A DNA stretch of 64,000 nucleotides from Streptomyces zingiberis (GTDB lineage: Bacteria > Actinomycetota > Actinomycetes > Streptomycetales > Streptomycetaceae). Positions 45,001 through 53,321 of the stretch are shown one piece after another. Every line of letters begins with the position of its first letter. The first letter of the stretch is position 1. A model generated the notes under the pieces. That model saw only the letters and a program-made list of their open reading frames with translations. It was not told where the DNA came from and did no database searches. The position numbers were made by a program, and so were the translations under genes. The DNA lies in assembly GCF_012034935.1 (NCBI RefSeq), contig NZ_JAATEN010000024.1:1-64000 (forward strand), in the 5' to 3' direction.

Positions 45001-46374
45001 CGTCGGCCGATCCGTCGGGTCCGTCGCGCAGAGCTTCTGGAGCCAATGGGCAAGCTCGACCCGGACACCGGCACCCTCCAGGCCGCTGACCGGGAGCTGC
45101 CCAGCCACGCTTACCTGCTCCGTGGCCGAAGTGAAGGGGAGCTCGCCGGTGAGAAGCTGGTAGCCGATGACGCCAACCGCATAGATGTCCGACTTCATGC
45201 CCATCGCGGCGGGGTCCGCATGACATTCGGGCGCCAGATAGGACCGGTCGGCAACCTGGTGGGCTTCCTGCATCACCGTGTGGACGCGCCGCTGCGCGGT
45301 CTTCGCGTACTCGAAGCCGGTCAGCATCGCCCGGCCGTCCTGCGCGATCAGGATGGTCGACGGATTCAGCTCTCGGTGCGCGATACGCCGTTGGTGGGCA
45401 TGGGCGAGGCCCATCAAGACATGCCGGATGATCCGCAGTTTCGCGTCGGCGGTTAGCGGATCCTCGGACCCGGTCAGATGCAGCTTCAGAGCGTGGCCGG
45501 GTACATCGTCGAAGACGGTGACGAAGACGTCCTTGTCCTCGTCCGCGAAGAAGTCCCGCACCCCGACGATGTTCGGGTGCGAAGGCAGCTTGCCCAGCGC
45601 CTCGTAGGCGATGCCTATCCGCTTTTGCTGCAGCAGCCGATCGGCCTCCGGAGCGTACGGATCGGCCTTGCGAACGGAGAGCCGGACCGTGCCCGACCCC
45701 TGCACGGCCAGCGCATTCTTCGCCCGGTACTCGCTGTGGATGTCGGCACCGTCATCGGGTGCCGTCTCGCTGAGCCGCTCGATGACCTCCCAGCTGCCGA
45801 ATCGCAGCGGCCCAGACGGCGGTCGGGAGGACCCCTGGACCGTACGCACGATCAGCTCGTGATGCGCCGCGATGTCCGTGTCGAACCGCCCCGAGACCGT
45901 GGGGACACGGGTCACATCAGCAAGCCGTCCGATCAGGTCGGGCAGCGTGACGGTGTCCCTGGCATCCTGCTGTCGCGGCGTGCGATCGATGAGCAGGGCA
46001 TCCCGCGCAGTCAGCACCACAAGCGCGTCGGTGTAGAGCCGGGACAACGGCCGATGGGCCGTCTCCAGGATCGTCTTGAGCTGCTTGGCGTGCCCGCGCA
46101 ATTTCGGCAGCGGGCTCCGGAACGGGGCCCGTCTCGCCGGATGCCACCGGTTGCCAGCGACCTCAATACGGCCGCGGGTGCCCTTGACGTCGATGACGAA
46201 CACGGCATGTCCGGTGACGACGACCAGGTCGACCTCGAACAGCTCGTTCCGGTACGGGATTTCAACAGAGTGCAGGACCGTCCAGTCGTCGGGGGCATGA
46301 TCACGCAAGTGCGCGATCACCCTCCGCTCGGCATCGTTGACGGCCTCCCCAACAGCAACGATCCTGGCACCCAT
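42067..46374 (-). CDS. mad6: NERD-pseudokinase-kinase-P-loop protein, MADS kinase MAD6
   Basis: 1435 aa in four parts. Residues 1-115: NERD nuclease-like domain with VDLVVVTGHAVFVIDVKG (D...DxK metal site). About 195-460: protein-kinase fold with HRELNPSTILI and TGFEYA in place of HRDLKxxN and DFG, so a pseudokinase. About 510-780: intact Ser/Thr kinase (AVKLVL Lys, HCDVKPSNLLW, DFGISK, APE region replaced by YTPPD). From about 860: P-loop domain VVTGNAGDGKTAFLESF, DptF-like, then a long helical tail. It resembles MAD6 and, more distantly, PglW of the Pgl/BREX-2 system. Start overlaps hsdS stop (TGATG). Confidence 0.83.
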   Translation of the reverse strand: MGARIVAVGEAVNDAERRVIAHLRDHAPDDWTVLHSVEIPYRNELFEVDLVVVTGHAVFVIDVKGTRGRIEVAGNRWHPARRAPFRSPLPKLRGHAKQLKTILETAHRPLSRLYTDALVVLTARDALLIDRTPRQQDARDTVTLPDLIGRLADVTRVPTVSGRFDTDIAAHHELIVRTVQGSSRPPSGPLRFGSWEVIERLSETAPDDGADIHSEYRAKNALAVQGSGTVRLSVRKADPYAPEADRLLQQKRIGIAYEALGKLPSHPNIVGVRDFFADEDKDVFVTVFDDVPGHALKLHLTGSEDPLTADAKLRIIRHVLMGLAHAHQRRIAHRELNPSTILIAQDGRAMLTGFEYAKTAQRRVHTVMQEAHQVADRSYLAPECHADPAAMGMKSDIYAVGVIGYQLLTGELPFTSATEQVSVAGQLPVSGLEGAGVRVELAHWLQKLCATDPTDRPTALEALRRLDLAMGARNMPSKRIGSSAAPQSASAAGVDGPRGPEFFKDLPADFQLGTKYLVRHRLGRPGSFGVAYRVYDTIRSVDRAVKLVLRDRDSVLERLRREADVLQRLQHAPHRNVVSMVDADRLLPPDEYPYLVFEFIDGKDVAEVVRGGRMGAADVLRLAIDTARGLRHIHELGVWHCDVKPSNLLWTDDGVKLIDFGISKTSDSSEGHTYTSPRYTPPDLDQVPADGTGYTDRDLFGLGVTLYEALTGGQYPWEGVEYPPPGVRPVDPRTAYSGFGDLSPGLVEIMLRAISPYRGERFTTAEELLRALEALESARIAPVPPPLPARSEVAPAPPATSSGDESLRSEPNSNPFVAHLQTLYSQSRRSNRGTRGLDPHSMSVYVETALDRELVPALREGRHALVVVTGNAGDGKTAFLESFERQARDLGATFGPRRPNGTDFTLDGHRFRTNHDGSQDEGETSGDEVLEEFFAPFTGADDSAWPIQGETRLIAINEGRLVDFLSHHHDRFPHLAKLVNLGLAGRPTGQAAAVVNLNARDVAARPLDTDGMPQDGESLLERMLDRMTQNRFWEDCESCDLAATCYARHNAQTFQHPAAGPQVKRRLRRVYELTQLRGKLHITLRDLRSALAFTLTSGRDCAEIHQLYAAGDAREILDSFYFSAHLGTPPAADGTPRERDRLLSLLREADVASVPQPQLDRRLDYAGLLEDRALVTVDGRSDHGRTLLDQQFQQLGRSAAARTSQAAAHRRYVDAARRLLYFELHDEERAERMLPFPSVLRFMDLLSARSSLAEERDGILRALNRGEGLVVPERIGDALALKVRDVQGGTVRSFRRFPSAGFRLEPGEAPDSTYIESGRTSLRLSYRDPAGSQGGTAELDIRLDLFELLQRFERGYRPSVADLQGQQLALAVFKNRLAAVPYQEVLLTTHGHDLRRIHRTEDSVLHMEELTARQPDGEDESLAEGADRVEETTWR

Positions 46375-47795
46375 CAGCCGGCGGCCTCCTCAATGGCAGC
46401 GGTGAGCAGCGCGAGCGCCTTGTCTTCGAGGACGTCAGCGCGGTCGCGGCACTGGTAGGCATAGCGGACGGTCTGGGCGATGCGGGCGCGGTCGGCAGGG
46501 GGCGCGAGCGGGACCGGGATCTCGGCGCGTAGGCCCTCGTGAATGTCCTGCTGCTTGCCGCCTGTGCTCAGAGAGCGCAGGAGACGGAAAGCCACCTCGG
46601 AGCGGAAGAAAGCGAAGAGATAGGCGCCGGGGATCTCTGGGTCGCCACTAACGACACGCAGGAAGTGCTCAGAGTAGGCATACTGCAGCCAAGAACCCGT
46701 CACCAAGATCGGGCGGCAGTAGACCTCATTTTCACCCAACGTGCCTTGCGCTGCGACAAGGATCGTCTCATCCCTCGCGAAAACCTCCGCAGGCGTCGTC
46801 GACGCCCTTAGCCACCGACCCTCGGGCCGAAGCCAGAACGCCTGCCGCTGCCCGACGAGCTGGACGCCGTGCTCAGGGTCACTATCGGTCCTTTTGAACC
46901 GAATCCCTCGACTCAGCTGACCGCTGGAGCAGATATCCCCGAGCTTCGCACCCGGCACGGAGTCCAGTCGCTCTACCAATCGCCGCGCCCTGGGCGCGAA
47001 ATTCAATGCCCGCAGCGAGATCGGCCCCACGCTCGAAACCTCGAACCCAAGGTCTCGCTCCTGGTGCCAGCGAATGTCGTTCAGCTCGGACAATCCGACG
47101 CTGCTGAAGAAATCCTTCGTTGCAGCGACAAGACCCGCTTGGTACCTCGCCCGCAGCCACGCGCTGCGTTCCACCATCTGGTGAATGCGCTCCTCCAGCC
47201 CCTCATCGAACCGAGGTACGGGAAGCCCAGCGATGTGGTGCGGCTCGATGTGCTTCACGGCCGACCCGTAGACCGATCCGCGGACGAGTGACTCCCCGAA
47301 CCGGCTGAGTAGGAAGGCGTAAAGATACCCGGACTTGATCTTCTCCGGGTTGGGTTCAACCTTGAGTGTGTCCTGCGAGGACCAGCAGTCGCCCATGTCC
47401 GGGCGGACGTAGGCCCTCCTGCCGGCGTTGAAGCCTGAGCATGAGATCAAGGTCATCCCGGGCTTGACCTGAAGGTAGGACAGGGCCGCCGACGTGGCGT
47501 CGGACTTCCGTAGCCGGGGCAGCCCCGTGAGGTCAGCCGCCATCATGTCCTTCGTGCCGAGGAACGGCACGCTGTGCTCAGGGTCGGTGAGATAGACCCG
47601 GCGAAACATGGGTCCATTGAAGATGCCCCCATTGTGGCCAGAGGTCACACTCGCCAGCGGCACCGTGTCCGGCAGGCGCTCGAGCATCTTCTTCGCTTCC
47701 AGCGAGCCCGCGATGTATGGCGATGCGTCGAGCCGGAGCCCCTGGTCCGCCAGCCAGTCGGACATCACCGGGTTGGAAAGGCTGGCGACCTTCAC
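46374..47795 (-). CDS. hsdS: Type I-like specificity subunit HsdS (MADS MAD5)
   Basis: 473 aa with two target-recognition domains: one around residues 45-195 (VPLASVTSGHNGGIFNGPMF ... HIAGLPVPRFDEGLEERIHQ), one around 280-445 (PGAKLGDICSSGQLSRGIRF ... GLRAEIPVPLAPPADRARIA), each followed by a conserved helical spacer. It should choose the DNA sequence modified by the adjacent methylase. ATG overlaps the methylase stop by four bases. No HsdR translocase is encoded in the window, so restriction, if any, must depend on the mad6-8 products. Confidence 0.87.
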   Translation of the reverse strand: MKVASLSNPVMSDWLADQGLRLDASPYIAGSLEAKKMLERLPDTVPLASVTSGHNGGIFNGPMFRRVYLTDPEHSVPFLGTKDMMAADLTGLPRLRKSDATSAALSYLQVKPGMTLISCSGFNAGRRAYVRPDMGDCWSSQDTLKVEPNPEKIKSGYLYAFLLSRFGESLVRGSVYGSAVKHIEPHHIAGLPVPRFDEGLEERIHQMVERSAWLRARYQAGLVAATKDFFSSVGLSELNDIRWHQERDLGFEVSSVGPISLRALNFAPRARRLVERLDSVPGAKLGDICSSGQLSRGIRFKRTDSDPEHGVQLVGQRQAFWLRPEGRWLRASTTPAEVFARDETILVAAQGTLGENEVYCRPILVTGSWLQYAYSEHFLRVVSGDPEIPGAYLFAFFRSEVAFRLLRSLSTGGKQQDIHEGLRAEIPVPLAPPADRARIAQTVRYAYQCRDRADVLEDKALALLTAAIEEAAG

Positions 47796-49933
47796 GTGCC
47801 CGCCTCCGTGCCCCTGCGCGGGTCCACGCCCGGCACCGGGTGTTTGGCCCGGAACTCCCGGTATTTCTCCGCGATCACCGGCAGGTCGTTGTCGATGACC
47901 GGCTGGCTACGCTTCAGCGGCCGGGTCACCACCTTGCCCCGGATACGGAGCCGCTCCATGTCGACCTTCGTCTCCACCACGATGTCCCCATTGGGCTTGC
48001 GCTTGTAGAGGTCGTTCCCCCGGCGGTCGAACCCGACCGTCTCGGCGACCGCCATGAAGACCGGGTACGGCTTCTCCGTTCCAATCCTGTGGTTGCGCAC
48101 CTCCCGGTCGGTCTTCCGCTTCAGGAAGAGAAGTGTGGTGAGGATGTTGACGTTCGCGTCGACGATGAAGGTCTCCACCGGCAGTTCGATGCTCGCGAGC
48201 ACCCAGCAGTGCTCCAGGATGTACCGGCGGATCGCCTCGTCGGTCGGCCCGGGATTCGACAGGATGCCGTTGGGCAGGACGATGCCGATACGGCCACCGG
48301 GCTTGACCCACTCGATGGCGCGCTGGATGAACAACTGTTCGGGCGCCATGCTTGCCGGTGTACTGATCCCGCTGGCCTCGACCTTGCCGGTCTCCTTGTT
48401 CCGCGCCCACGACTTGGCGATGCCGTCGCGGAACGCCCCAAGGACCGACTCGTCGCTGACGGGGATGTCGGCGCCGAACGGGGGATTGGTGAGAAGTACG
48501 TCCACAGCCTCGCCGAGCGGAATTTGCTTCTTCGCCAGCTCGACGTCAGGCAGATGCCCTCGGGGGAAGGCCAAGGAGTCCATGTGGAAAACATTCCCGG
48601 TGGTCTCCGCGAGCGTCATGATGTTCATGGTGGTCGCCCGGACCAAGAACCGGTCGAAGTCCGCGCCGAACAGGTGCTTTTCCGCGTACGCTTTCAACCG
48701 ATCCCGGAAGCGTTCGCGCTGCTCGTCGGTGTCGGGGAAGCCGAAGGTCCCTTCCTGTTTCTGCCAGGTGTGATGCAGGTGGTTAAGCGTCGCCTGGAGG
48801 AAGCCGCCGGTACCGCAGGTCGGGTCGAGGACGGTTTCGTCCTCCTGGGGATTGAGGATCTCGACCATCAGGTTGACCGCGCCGCGCGGGGTGAAGTACT
48901 GCCCCCGGTCACCGCGCAGGTTAATGCCGACGAGCTCCTGGTAGGCGATGCCCTTGGCATCGACGTCCGTGCCGCTCAGGTCGTAGGGCGCAAGCTCGCT
49001 GACGATGAAGGCGAGGGCTCCGTCGGACAGAGTGATCTCGTCGGTGGGCTTGAAGACATCTTTGTACTCGCGCTTGACGTCCTCGAACAGTTCCTTGACC
49101 CGGGCGCTGATGGCTGCACGGCCCGCCGGGTCAAACATCTCCTTTAGGCCCGTACGGAACCTTCCGTGGGCGGTTCCCCGGCTGACCCGCTCGTCGTACA
49201 TCTTCGCGAACAGGAGGTAGAGGAACTGCCAGAAGGCGGCATCCTTCGGCATGCCCTCGTTGCCATGGATGTAGTTGTGGCAACGTCGGAAGGTCGTCTT
49301 GAGCATCTCCGGCTCAGCTCGCCGAAGCCGCTGATGAGAAGCCACGGTCCGGCTGCCTCTAGTCCCCTCGGCGACCTCCCAGTCGCTCCGGTCCTCGAAA
49401 GTCGCCCCAAAGTCGCCGATCACCTTCTTGAGGAAGAAGAAGTCGACCCCGTCCGTCCACATGCCGTCCGCGCATTCGGGACGGTCTTCGTTGCCCATCA
49501 GCTCCTGCAGCTCGGCAAGATCCTTCTCCGCCTGCCGCGGCTCGCGAAGCTTGACCACGTTCTTGCCGCGCTTCGGCTCAGGCTTGCAGATCACCACGCG
49601 GCGTAGGTTCGCTGTGGTGTGCTGGGCGCCGGACTCGAAGATCGCGATGTCGGCCTTCTTCGTCCGCTTACGGGGAGCCCCTTCTTCACTGACCGTGACC
49701 GAGAAATCGCGCGACATGTCATGAGGGTCGATGCCGTGCTCGTGTACCAGTGCACGAACGATCCTCTGTCGGACCTTCTCCTTCGGGGTCTCCTTGATCG
49801 CCTCACCGGTGATGTAGTCGACGACCTGGCCCTCTTCCAGGGCGGTGACCCTGGGCTGAGTGTCCTCCGCCGCTGGATCGATGCCATCCCCGAGCTGCGG
49901 CGGGATGTCCAGGTCCAAGGTCAGTTCCTCCAT
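47792..49933 (-). CDS. hsdM: Type I-like N6-adenine DNA methyltransferase HsdM (MADS MAD2)
   Basis: 713 aa. The methylase core has SAM-binding motif I DETVLDPTCGTGGFLQATL and catalytic motif IV VLLTNPPFGAD, preceded by the HsdM helical domain. Residues 20-130 resemble the N-terminal domain of HsdR (KADIAIFESG ... RRVVICKPEPKRGK); the usual ECK is ICK here, so nuclease activity of that domain is probably lost. It transfers methyl groups to adenine N6 at sites set by HsdS, marking self DNA. First gene of the five-gene operon. Confidence 0.9.
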   Translation of the reverse strand: MEELTLDLDIPPQLGDGIDPAAEDTQPRVTALEEGQVVDYITGEAIKETPKEKVRQRIVRALVHEHGIDPHDMSRDFSVTVSEEGAPRKRTKKADIAIFESGAQHTTANLRRVVICKPEPKRGKNVVKLREPRQAEKDLAELQELMGNEDRPECADGMWTDGVDFFFLKKVIGDFGATFEDRSDWEVAEGTRGSRTVASHQRLRRAEPEMLKTTFRRCHNYIHGNEGMPKDAAFWQFLYLLFAKMYDERVSRGTAHGRFRTGLKEMFDPAGRAAISARVKELFEDVKREYKDVFKPTDEITLSDGALAFIVSELAPYDLSGTDVDAKGIAYQELVGINLRGDRGQYFTPRGAVNLMVEILNPQEDETVLDPTCGTGGFLQATLNHLHHTWQKQEGTFGFPDTDEQRERFRDRLKAYAEKHLFGADFDRFLVRATTMNIMTLAETTGNVFHMDSLAFPRGHLPDVELAKKQIPLGEAVDVLLTNPPFGADIPVSDESVLGAFRDGIAKSWARNKETGKVEASGISTPASMAPEQLFIQRAIEWVKPGGRIGIVLPNGILSNPGPTDEAIRRYILEHCWVLASIELPVETFIVDANVNILTTLLFLKRKTDREVRNHRIGTEKPYPVFMAVAETVGFDRRGNDLYKRKPNGDIVVETKVDMERLRIRGKVVTRPLKRSQPVIDNDLPVIAEKYREFRAKHPVPGVDPRRGTEAGT

Positions 49934-50206
49934 CAGCGTGCTGCTTCTTCCCTGTGCTCGGTGGTGCTGGCGGTGCTTGTGGGACCTGACTGGTCCGCAC
50001 CCATCGCAACCCGCAGCCTGCGATTCTACGACCGCAGCGGTATCCTCCGCGGCGCTTCCCGCTAGGCTGCGGGCTCTCTGCCATGCGGTGCGGCGCGAGC
50101 CTACAGCGGACCACTGACAATGCCCCCTATGTCCGCCCTGGACAGCAGGCCCACCGCGCTCCGGGAGCTACGTCGCTCGGGCGGGCAGTCACCGTCCGCC
50201 CCAGGG
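49934..50206. promoter_or_regulatory. Promoter region of the MADS operon (inferred)
   Basis: 273 bp between the AIPR stop and the hsdM start, both minus strand. It is the only sizeable gap in the defence block, so it is the natural place for the operon promoter or an AIPR terminator. I see no clear palindrome or strong -35/-10 pair. Confidence 0.35.
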
Positions 50207-52327
50207 TCAGCCGCCGGCCGACTCGTCCCCCGTGTCCAGCCCTTCCTCCAGGCGCACGGCCAGCGCCAGTTCATCGAGTGACCCCTCGCCGGGCACGAAC
50301 CACCGGAGGGTGCCCTGCACCGAGGAGCTCACCCCTGAGGCGAGACGACGCATCTCCCGCGCGAGGCCGCTGGGCGAGTACCACTCCTCGTCCGCATGCC
50401 ATTGCAGTGGGTAGCGACCACCGTCGTTACTCCAGGTCGCGCGTGAACGCTTCGGGTCCTCCGCCAGCCACTCTGTCATGTCGCGGCGCTCGGGCTTGCT
50501 GTACGGCCGGTACTCGAGGACCGTGCCGTCCGGAATACGCCCCTTGGCAATCAGGGTGGTAACGGCGTTGACCTGACGTCCGCGAGTCTCGACCTCCGTG
50601 ACCTGGTAATTGTCTTCCAGAGCTGGCGCGTTGCGACCGGAATCCAGGCCGCGCAGGGCTGCCCGTACGACCCGCTCGATCCGCTCGGTGTTCCGAACTG
50701 CGGCGATGATGTGGCTGGTCTTGCCGTACTCCTCGTCGATGGCGGTCAGCGACCAGGCGAGGGTGTCCCGTACCAGGTCGGGGACCTTCGCAAGCTCTGC
50801 AGCCCAGTCGTATTCCGGGTCCTCGATTGAGCGGGTGTTCAGACGGCGGAAGACGATGTGGGTGACCAGGAGGTCTCCATAGAAGGCGGCTGCATCGGCG
50901 CGCCAGAGCAGTCCGTCCCGCAGTGCTTGAAGATGGGTGCGGACCTCGCGGAGAAGCTGGACGCAGCGCCAGACGCGGAATGCGTTCGGAGCTGGCCCGA
51001 AGATCTCTTGGTACGTCTCGTCCTCCCACAGGCCGGCGAGGTTCTGATCGCGCTTGGCCACGGCAGCGAGTTGGGCGTTCGGGCTCGTGGCGGCCAGAGC
51101 CTCAGCGGCCTCCGCCATCGAGCAACCGTGCTCCGGCTCCGGAGTCGTCTCACCCCGCTTGATCACGTAGCTGAGGTGCAGCAGGAGGGCGAAGTCGTCG
51201 CGAAGCTGGACCTGTCCACTGTCGAGGGACTTGAAGTCGCGTTCCTCGATCGGGTTCTGCGTATTCGTGGTCGTGGTCACATGATCGCCGAAACCGGGAG
51301 GGCAGTCCTCCAGGGAGATCAGACGCACCATCACCCGTCCGTACTGCGCGGTGTCGGGGTCGGCGGTGTACGCCCGGTGGATGGCACTCACCGTCTGGGC
51401 ACCGTTGACCACGCTGGCCCCAGTGAGCTGGAAGTCCCCGACCTTGCCGGGCACCGCCTTGCCAACCGGCTTGATCGTCTCGCAGAGCATGGTGATGCCG
51501 TTGCTGAAGTACCAGAAGTGCTCCGGCTGCTCAAGCAGCGTGTTCCTGATCTTGATGTTGACGTCGGTCAGATCCAGGGAGTCACGGATGTTCCGCGCGA
51601 AGAGGCCGCGCCGGTGCTCGCCGTAGAGGTCCGCGAGGTCGGGAACGGTCATGGTGCCATACAGGGCCTTGTACGGAGTCGACTCCTGCACGAAGCCGTC
51701 CAATCGGACCTTGGCGTCGATCCTCGGCGCCGCGGCGTCGCCGAGGATGGCACGGTGGAAGTCACGAAGGTCGAGGATCTTGTACTCGACCATCTCCTCG
51801 ACCTGGTTCAGCTCCGCGACCTTCTCCTCCAGGAGCTCGCGGACGTCCTCGTTGATCGGAGCGGTCCGCATTAGCGCGAGGACGAGTGTGATCTTGGGCG
51901 TCCCGAGCTCATATGCCCGCTCAATGTCGGGGACGAATGGCTGAAACCGGCTGTTGAACTTCGTGAAGTGGCGGTCAAGCATCAAGTTCAGGCCCTGGAT
52001 CATCTTGTGAACCTCGGCCTCGCCGAATCCGCCCTTGCCCTGGTCGCTCCACTTGGCCTGCACCAGGCAGATTCGCGGCTGGGCGGACCTGAGCTCCACG
52101 GCGATGGAGTCCAGTCCGCGGTCGTCCTGACCGTCGAAGACACTGAGTGCCGCGGCACGGTCACTACACGGGTGCTCGATCTGCACGGCGAGTGCGGCTA
52201 ACCCACGACTAAGGAAAGCTTGATGGCGTTTCTCGTCGGAAAACCGTGCTTGGTCCGTAATGTCGATTAGGCCGGTGAAGCGCTCTTCGATCGCCTTACG
52301 GACGTACCCGACGTGCAGTTTGCTCAT
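50207..52327 (-). CDS. AIPR-family abortive phage infection protein
   Basis: About 706 aa. N-terminal half includes a restriction-endonuclease-like core (DDRGLDSIAVELRSAQPRICLVQAKW in pieces: D...QAK, a PD-(D/E)xK pattern). The AIPR signature lies around residues 290-350: RNIRDSLDLTDVNIKIRNTL, FWYFSNGITMLCE and SVVNGAQTVSAIHRAY. AIPR proteins occur in abortive phage-resistance loci and may act as nucleases. I prefer ATG 52327 (start SKLHVGYVRKAIEERF) with GGGAGTGGGG upstream; the open frame reaches 52432. It reads into the MADS operon from 273 bp upstream on the same strand. Confidence 0.85.
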   Translation of the reverse strand: MSKLHVGYVRKAIEERFTGLIDITDQARFSDEKRHQAFLSRGLAALAVQIEHPCSDRAAALSVFDGQDDRGLDSIAVELRSAQPRICLVQAKWSDQGKGGFGEAEVHKMIQGLNLMLDRHFTKFNSRFQPFVPDIERAYELGTPKITLVLALMRTAPINEDVRELLEEKVAELNQVEEMVEYKILDLRDFHRAILGDAAAPRIDAKVRLDGFVQESTPYKALYGTMTVPDLADLYGEHRRGLFARNIRDSLDLTDVNIKIRNTLLEQPEHFWYFSNGITMLCETIKPVGKAVPGKVGDFQLTGASVVNGAQTVSAIHRAYTADPDTAQYGRVMVRLISLEDCPPGFGDHVTTTTNTQNPIEERDFKSLDSGQVQLRDDFALLLHLSYVIKRGETTPEPEHGCSMAEAAEALAATSPNAQLAAVAKRDQNLAGLWEDETYQEIFGPAPNAFRVWRCVQLLREVRTHLQALRDGLLWRADAAAFYGDLLVTHIVFRRLNTRSIEDPEYDWAAELAKVPDLVRDTLAWSLTAIDEEYGKTSHIIAAVRNTERIERVVRAALRGLDSGRNAPALEDNYQVTEVETRGRQVNAVTTLIAKGRIPDGTVLEYRPYSKPERRDMTEWLAEDPKRSRATWSNDGGRYPLQWHADEEWYSPSGLAREMRRLASGVSSSVQGTLRWFVPGEGSLDELALAVRLEEGLDTGDESAGG

Positions 52328-52679
52328 GCCCCCACTCCCGTCAATGCTCCTGGCCATCGAGACTCTATCGGGCGAAGAACCTTGGTGTTCCTCGTGCTTC
52401 ACGCCTTGACCAAGTAGATGATCCCCACCCAAATCGGCAAGATTAGGTATTAGCTGACATACCTGGGCCCATGCGCAACAGGGCAGCTCGCACCAGCGCT
52501 CGGTACGGCGGCATCATCCACAGATACAGGTAGGGCTCACGAGGCTCGCGCCCCAGGGCCTCACACGGCAGGGGGCGACCAACGCCGGATCGGCACCCGC
52601 GGCGCTCCCCGCGCTGAGGGGGAGCAGGCGTTTCCCAAGCGGGCAAGTCATTCGCTTGTTGGGGCCTGGGTGATTCCAA
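52328..52679. other. Intergenic region between AIPR and the direct repeat
   Basis: 352 bp. The AIPR promoter on the minus strand should lie at 52340-52460, where A+T content is higher. No gene is supported in 52443-52680. Confidence 0.4.
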
Positions 52680-52762
52680 TTGCGGCGGTGATATCACCTC
52701 AGGAATAGGGAGTCAGGCCGCCTGTGGTCCATGGTGGTCGTCCGCCACCTGCTGGGCTGCTG
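52680..52762 (+). repeat. Direct repeat copy A (with GGTGATATCACC palindrome)
   Basis: About 83 bp matching 62168-62249 with five or so substitutions and one indel. It contains the perfect 12-bp palindrome GGTGATATCACC at 52687-52698 and, 32 bp further, an ATG (52731) opening MVVVRHLLGC. The repeat ends where the SerRS-like sequence begins. Confidence 0.9.
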
Positions 52763-53276
52763 TCGTCCGTGCTACCGCAAGGAGGCCGGCGGCTACCGCA
52801 CGGCCGAGCGGGGGACCCTGCGCGGGCACCAGTTCAACAAGGTCGAACTGTTCCAGTTCACCCACCCCAGCGCTTCGGACGCCGTGCACGGAGAACTCCT
52901 CGGCAAAGCCGAGGCGTTGGTGCAGGAGCTGGACCTGCACTATCGGATCACACGGCTTGCGGCCGGGGACACGAGCGCGGCCATGGCCAAGACCTACGAC
53001 GTCGAGGTATGGCTGCCGAGCGTCAGCGCGTACGTCGAGGTCAGCTCGGTGTCGAACGCCCGCGACTACCAGGCGAGGCGCGGCAACATCCGCTACCGGC
53101 CCCGGCAGGGCAAGTCGGCGTACGTGCACACGTTGAACGCCTCGGACCTGGCCACCAGCCGTCTGGTGCCCGCGCTGCTGGAACAGCACCAGCAGGCGGA
53201 CGGCACCGTGGCGTTCCCGGACGTCCTGCGGAAGTGGATCCCGAGCGGTGTCCTGGCAGCACCCGTGCCGGCCTGA
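52731..53276 (+). pseudogene. C-terminal fragment of seryl-tRNA synthetase
   Basis: 181 codons. From about residue 12 it is SerRS catalytic sequence: motif 2 region CYRKEAG and RGTLRGHQFNKVELFQFTHP, then KTYDVEVWLPS, EVSSVSNARDYQARRGNIRY, and motif 3-like TLNASDLATSRLVPALLEQH ending QQADGTVAFPDVLRKWIP. The roughly 200-residue N-terminus (tRNA-binding coiled coil and motif 1) is missing. The first ten residues come from the direct repeat, so the truncation coincides with the repeat boundary. Motifs 2 and 3 without motif 1 cannot be a normal synthetase. I call it a pseudogene; a repurposed small protein expressed from the repeat is a less likely option. Confidence 0.8.
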
Positions 53277-53321
53277 CGCTGAGCGGGCTGCGCGTCGAGC
53301 ACCGAACGGATGTCCCGCGGG

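Noticed and set aside
34743..49933. Classical type I restriction-modification operon
   Set aside because: HsdM and HsdS are present but no HsdR translocase/nuclease subunit exists; instead kinase and HerA-type ATPase genes follow in the same operon.
34743..52327. BREX type 2 (Pgl) system
   Set aside because: The NERD-kinase resembles PglW, but there is no PglZ phosphatase, PglY-type ATPase with DUF499 layout, or BrxHI helicase; the methylase comes with HsdS, which fits MADS better.
52731..53276. Amino acid:[carrier protein] ligase (SerRS-like)
   Set aside because: Those proteins keep the whole class II core including motif 1; this frame begins only at motif 2.
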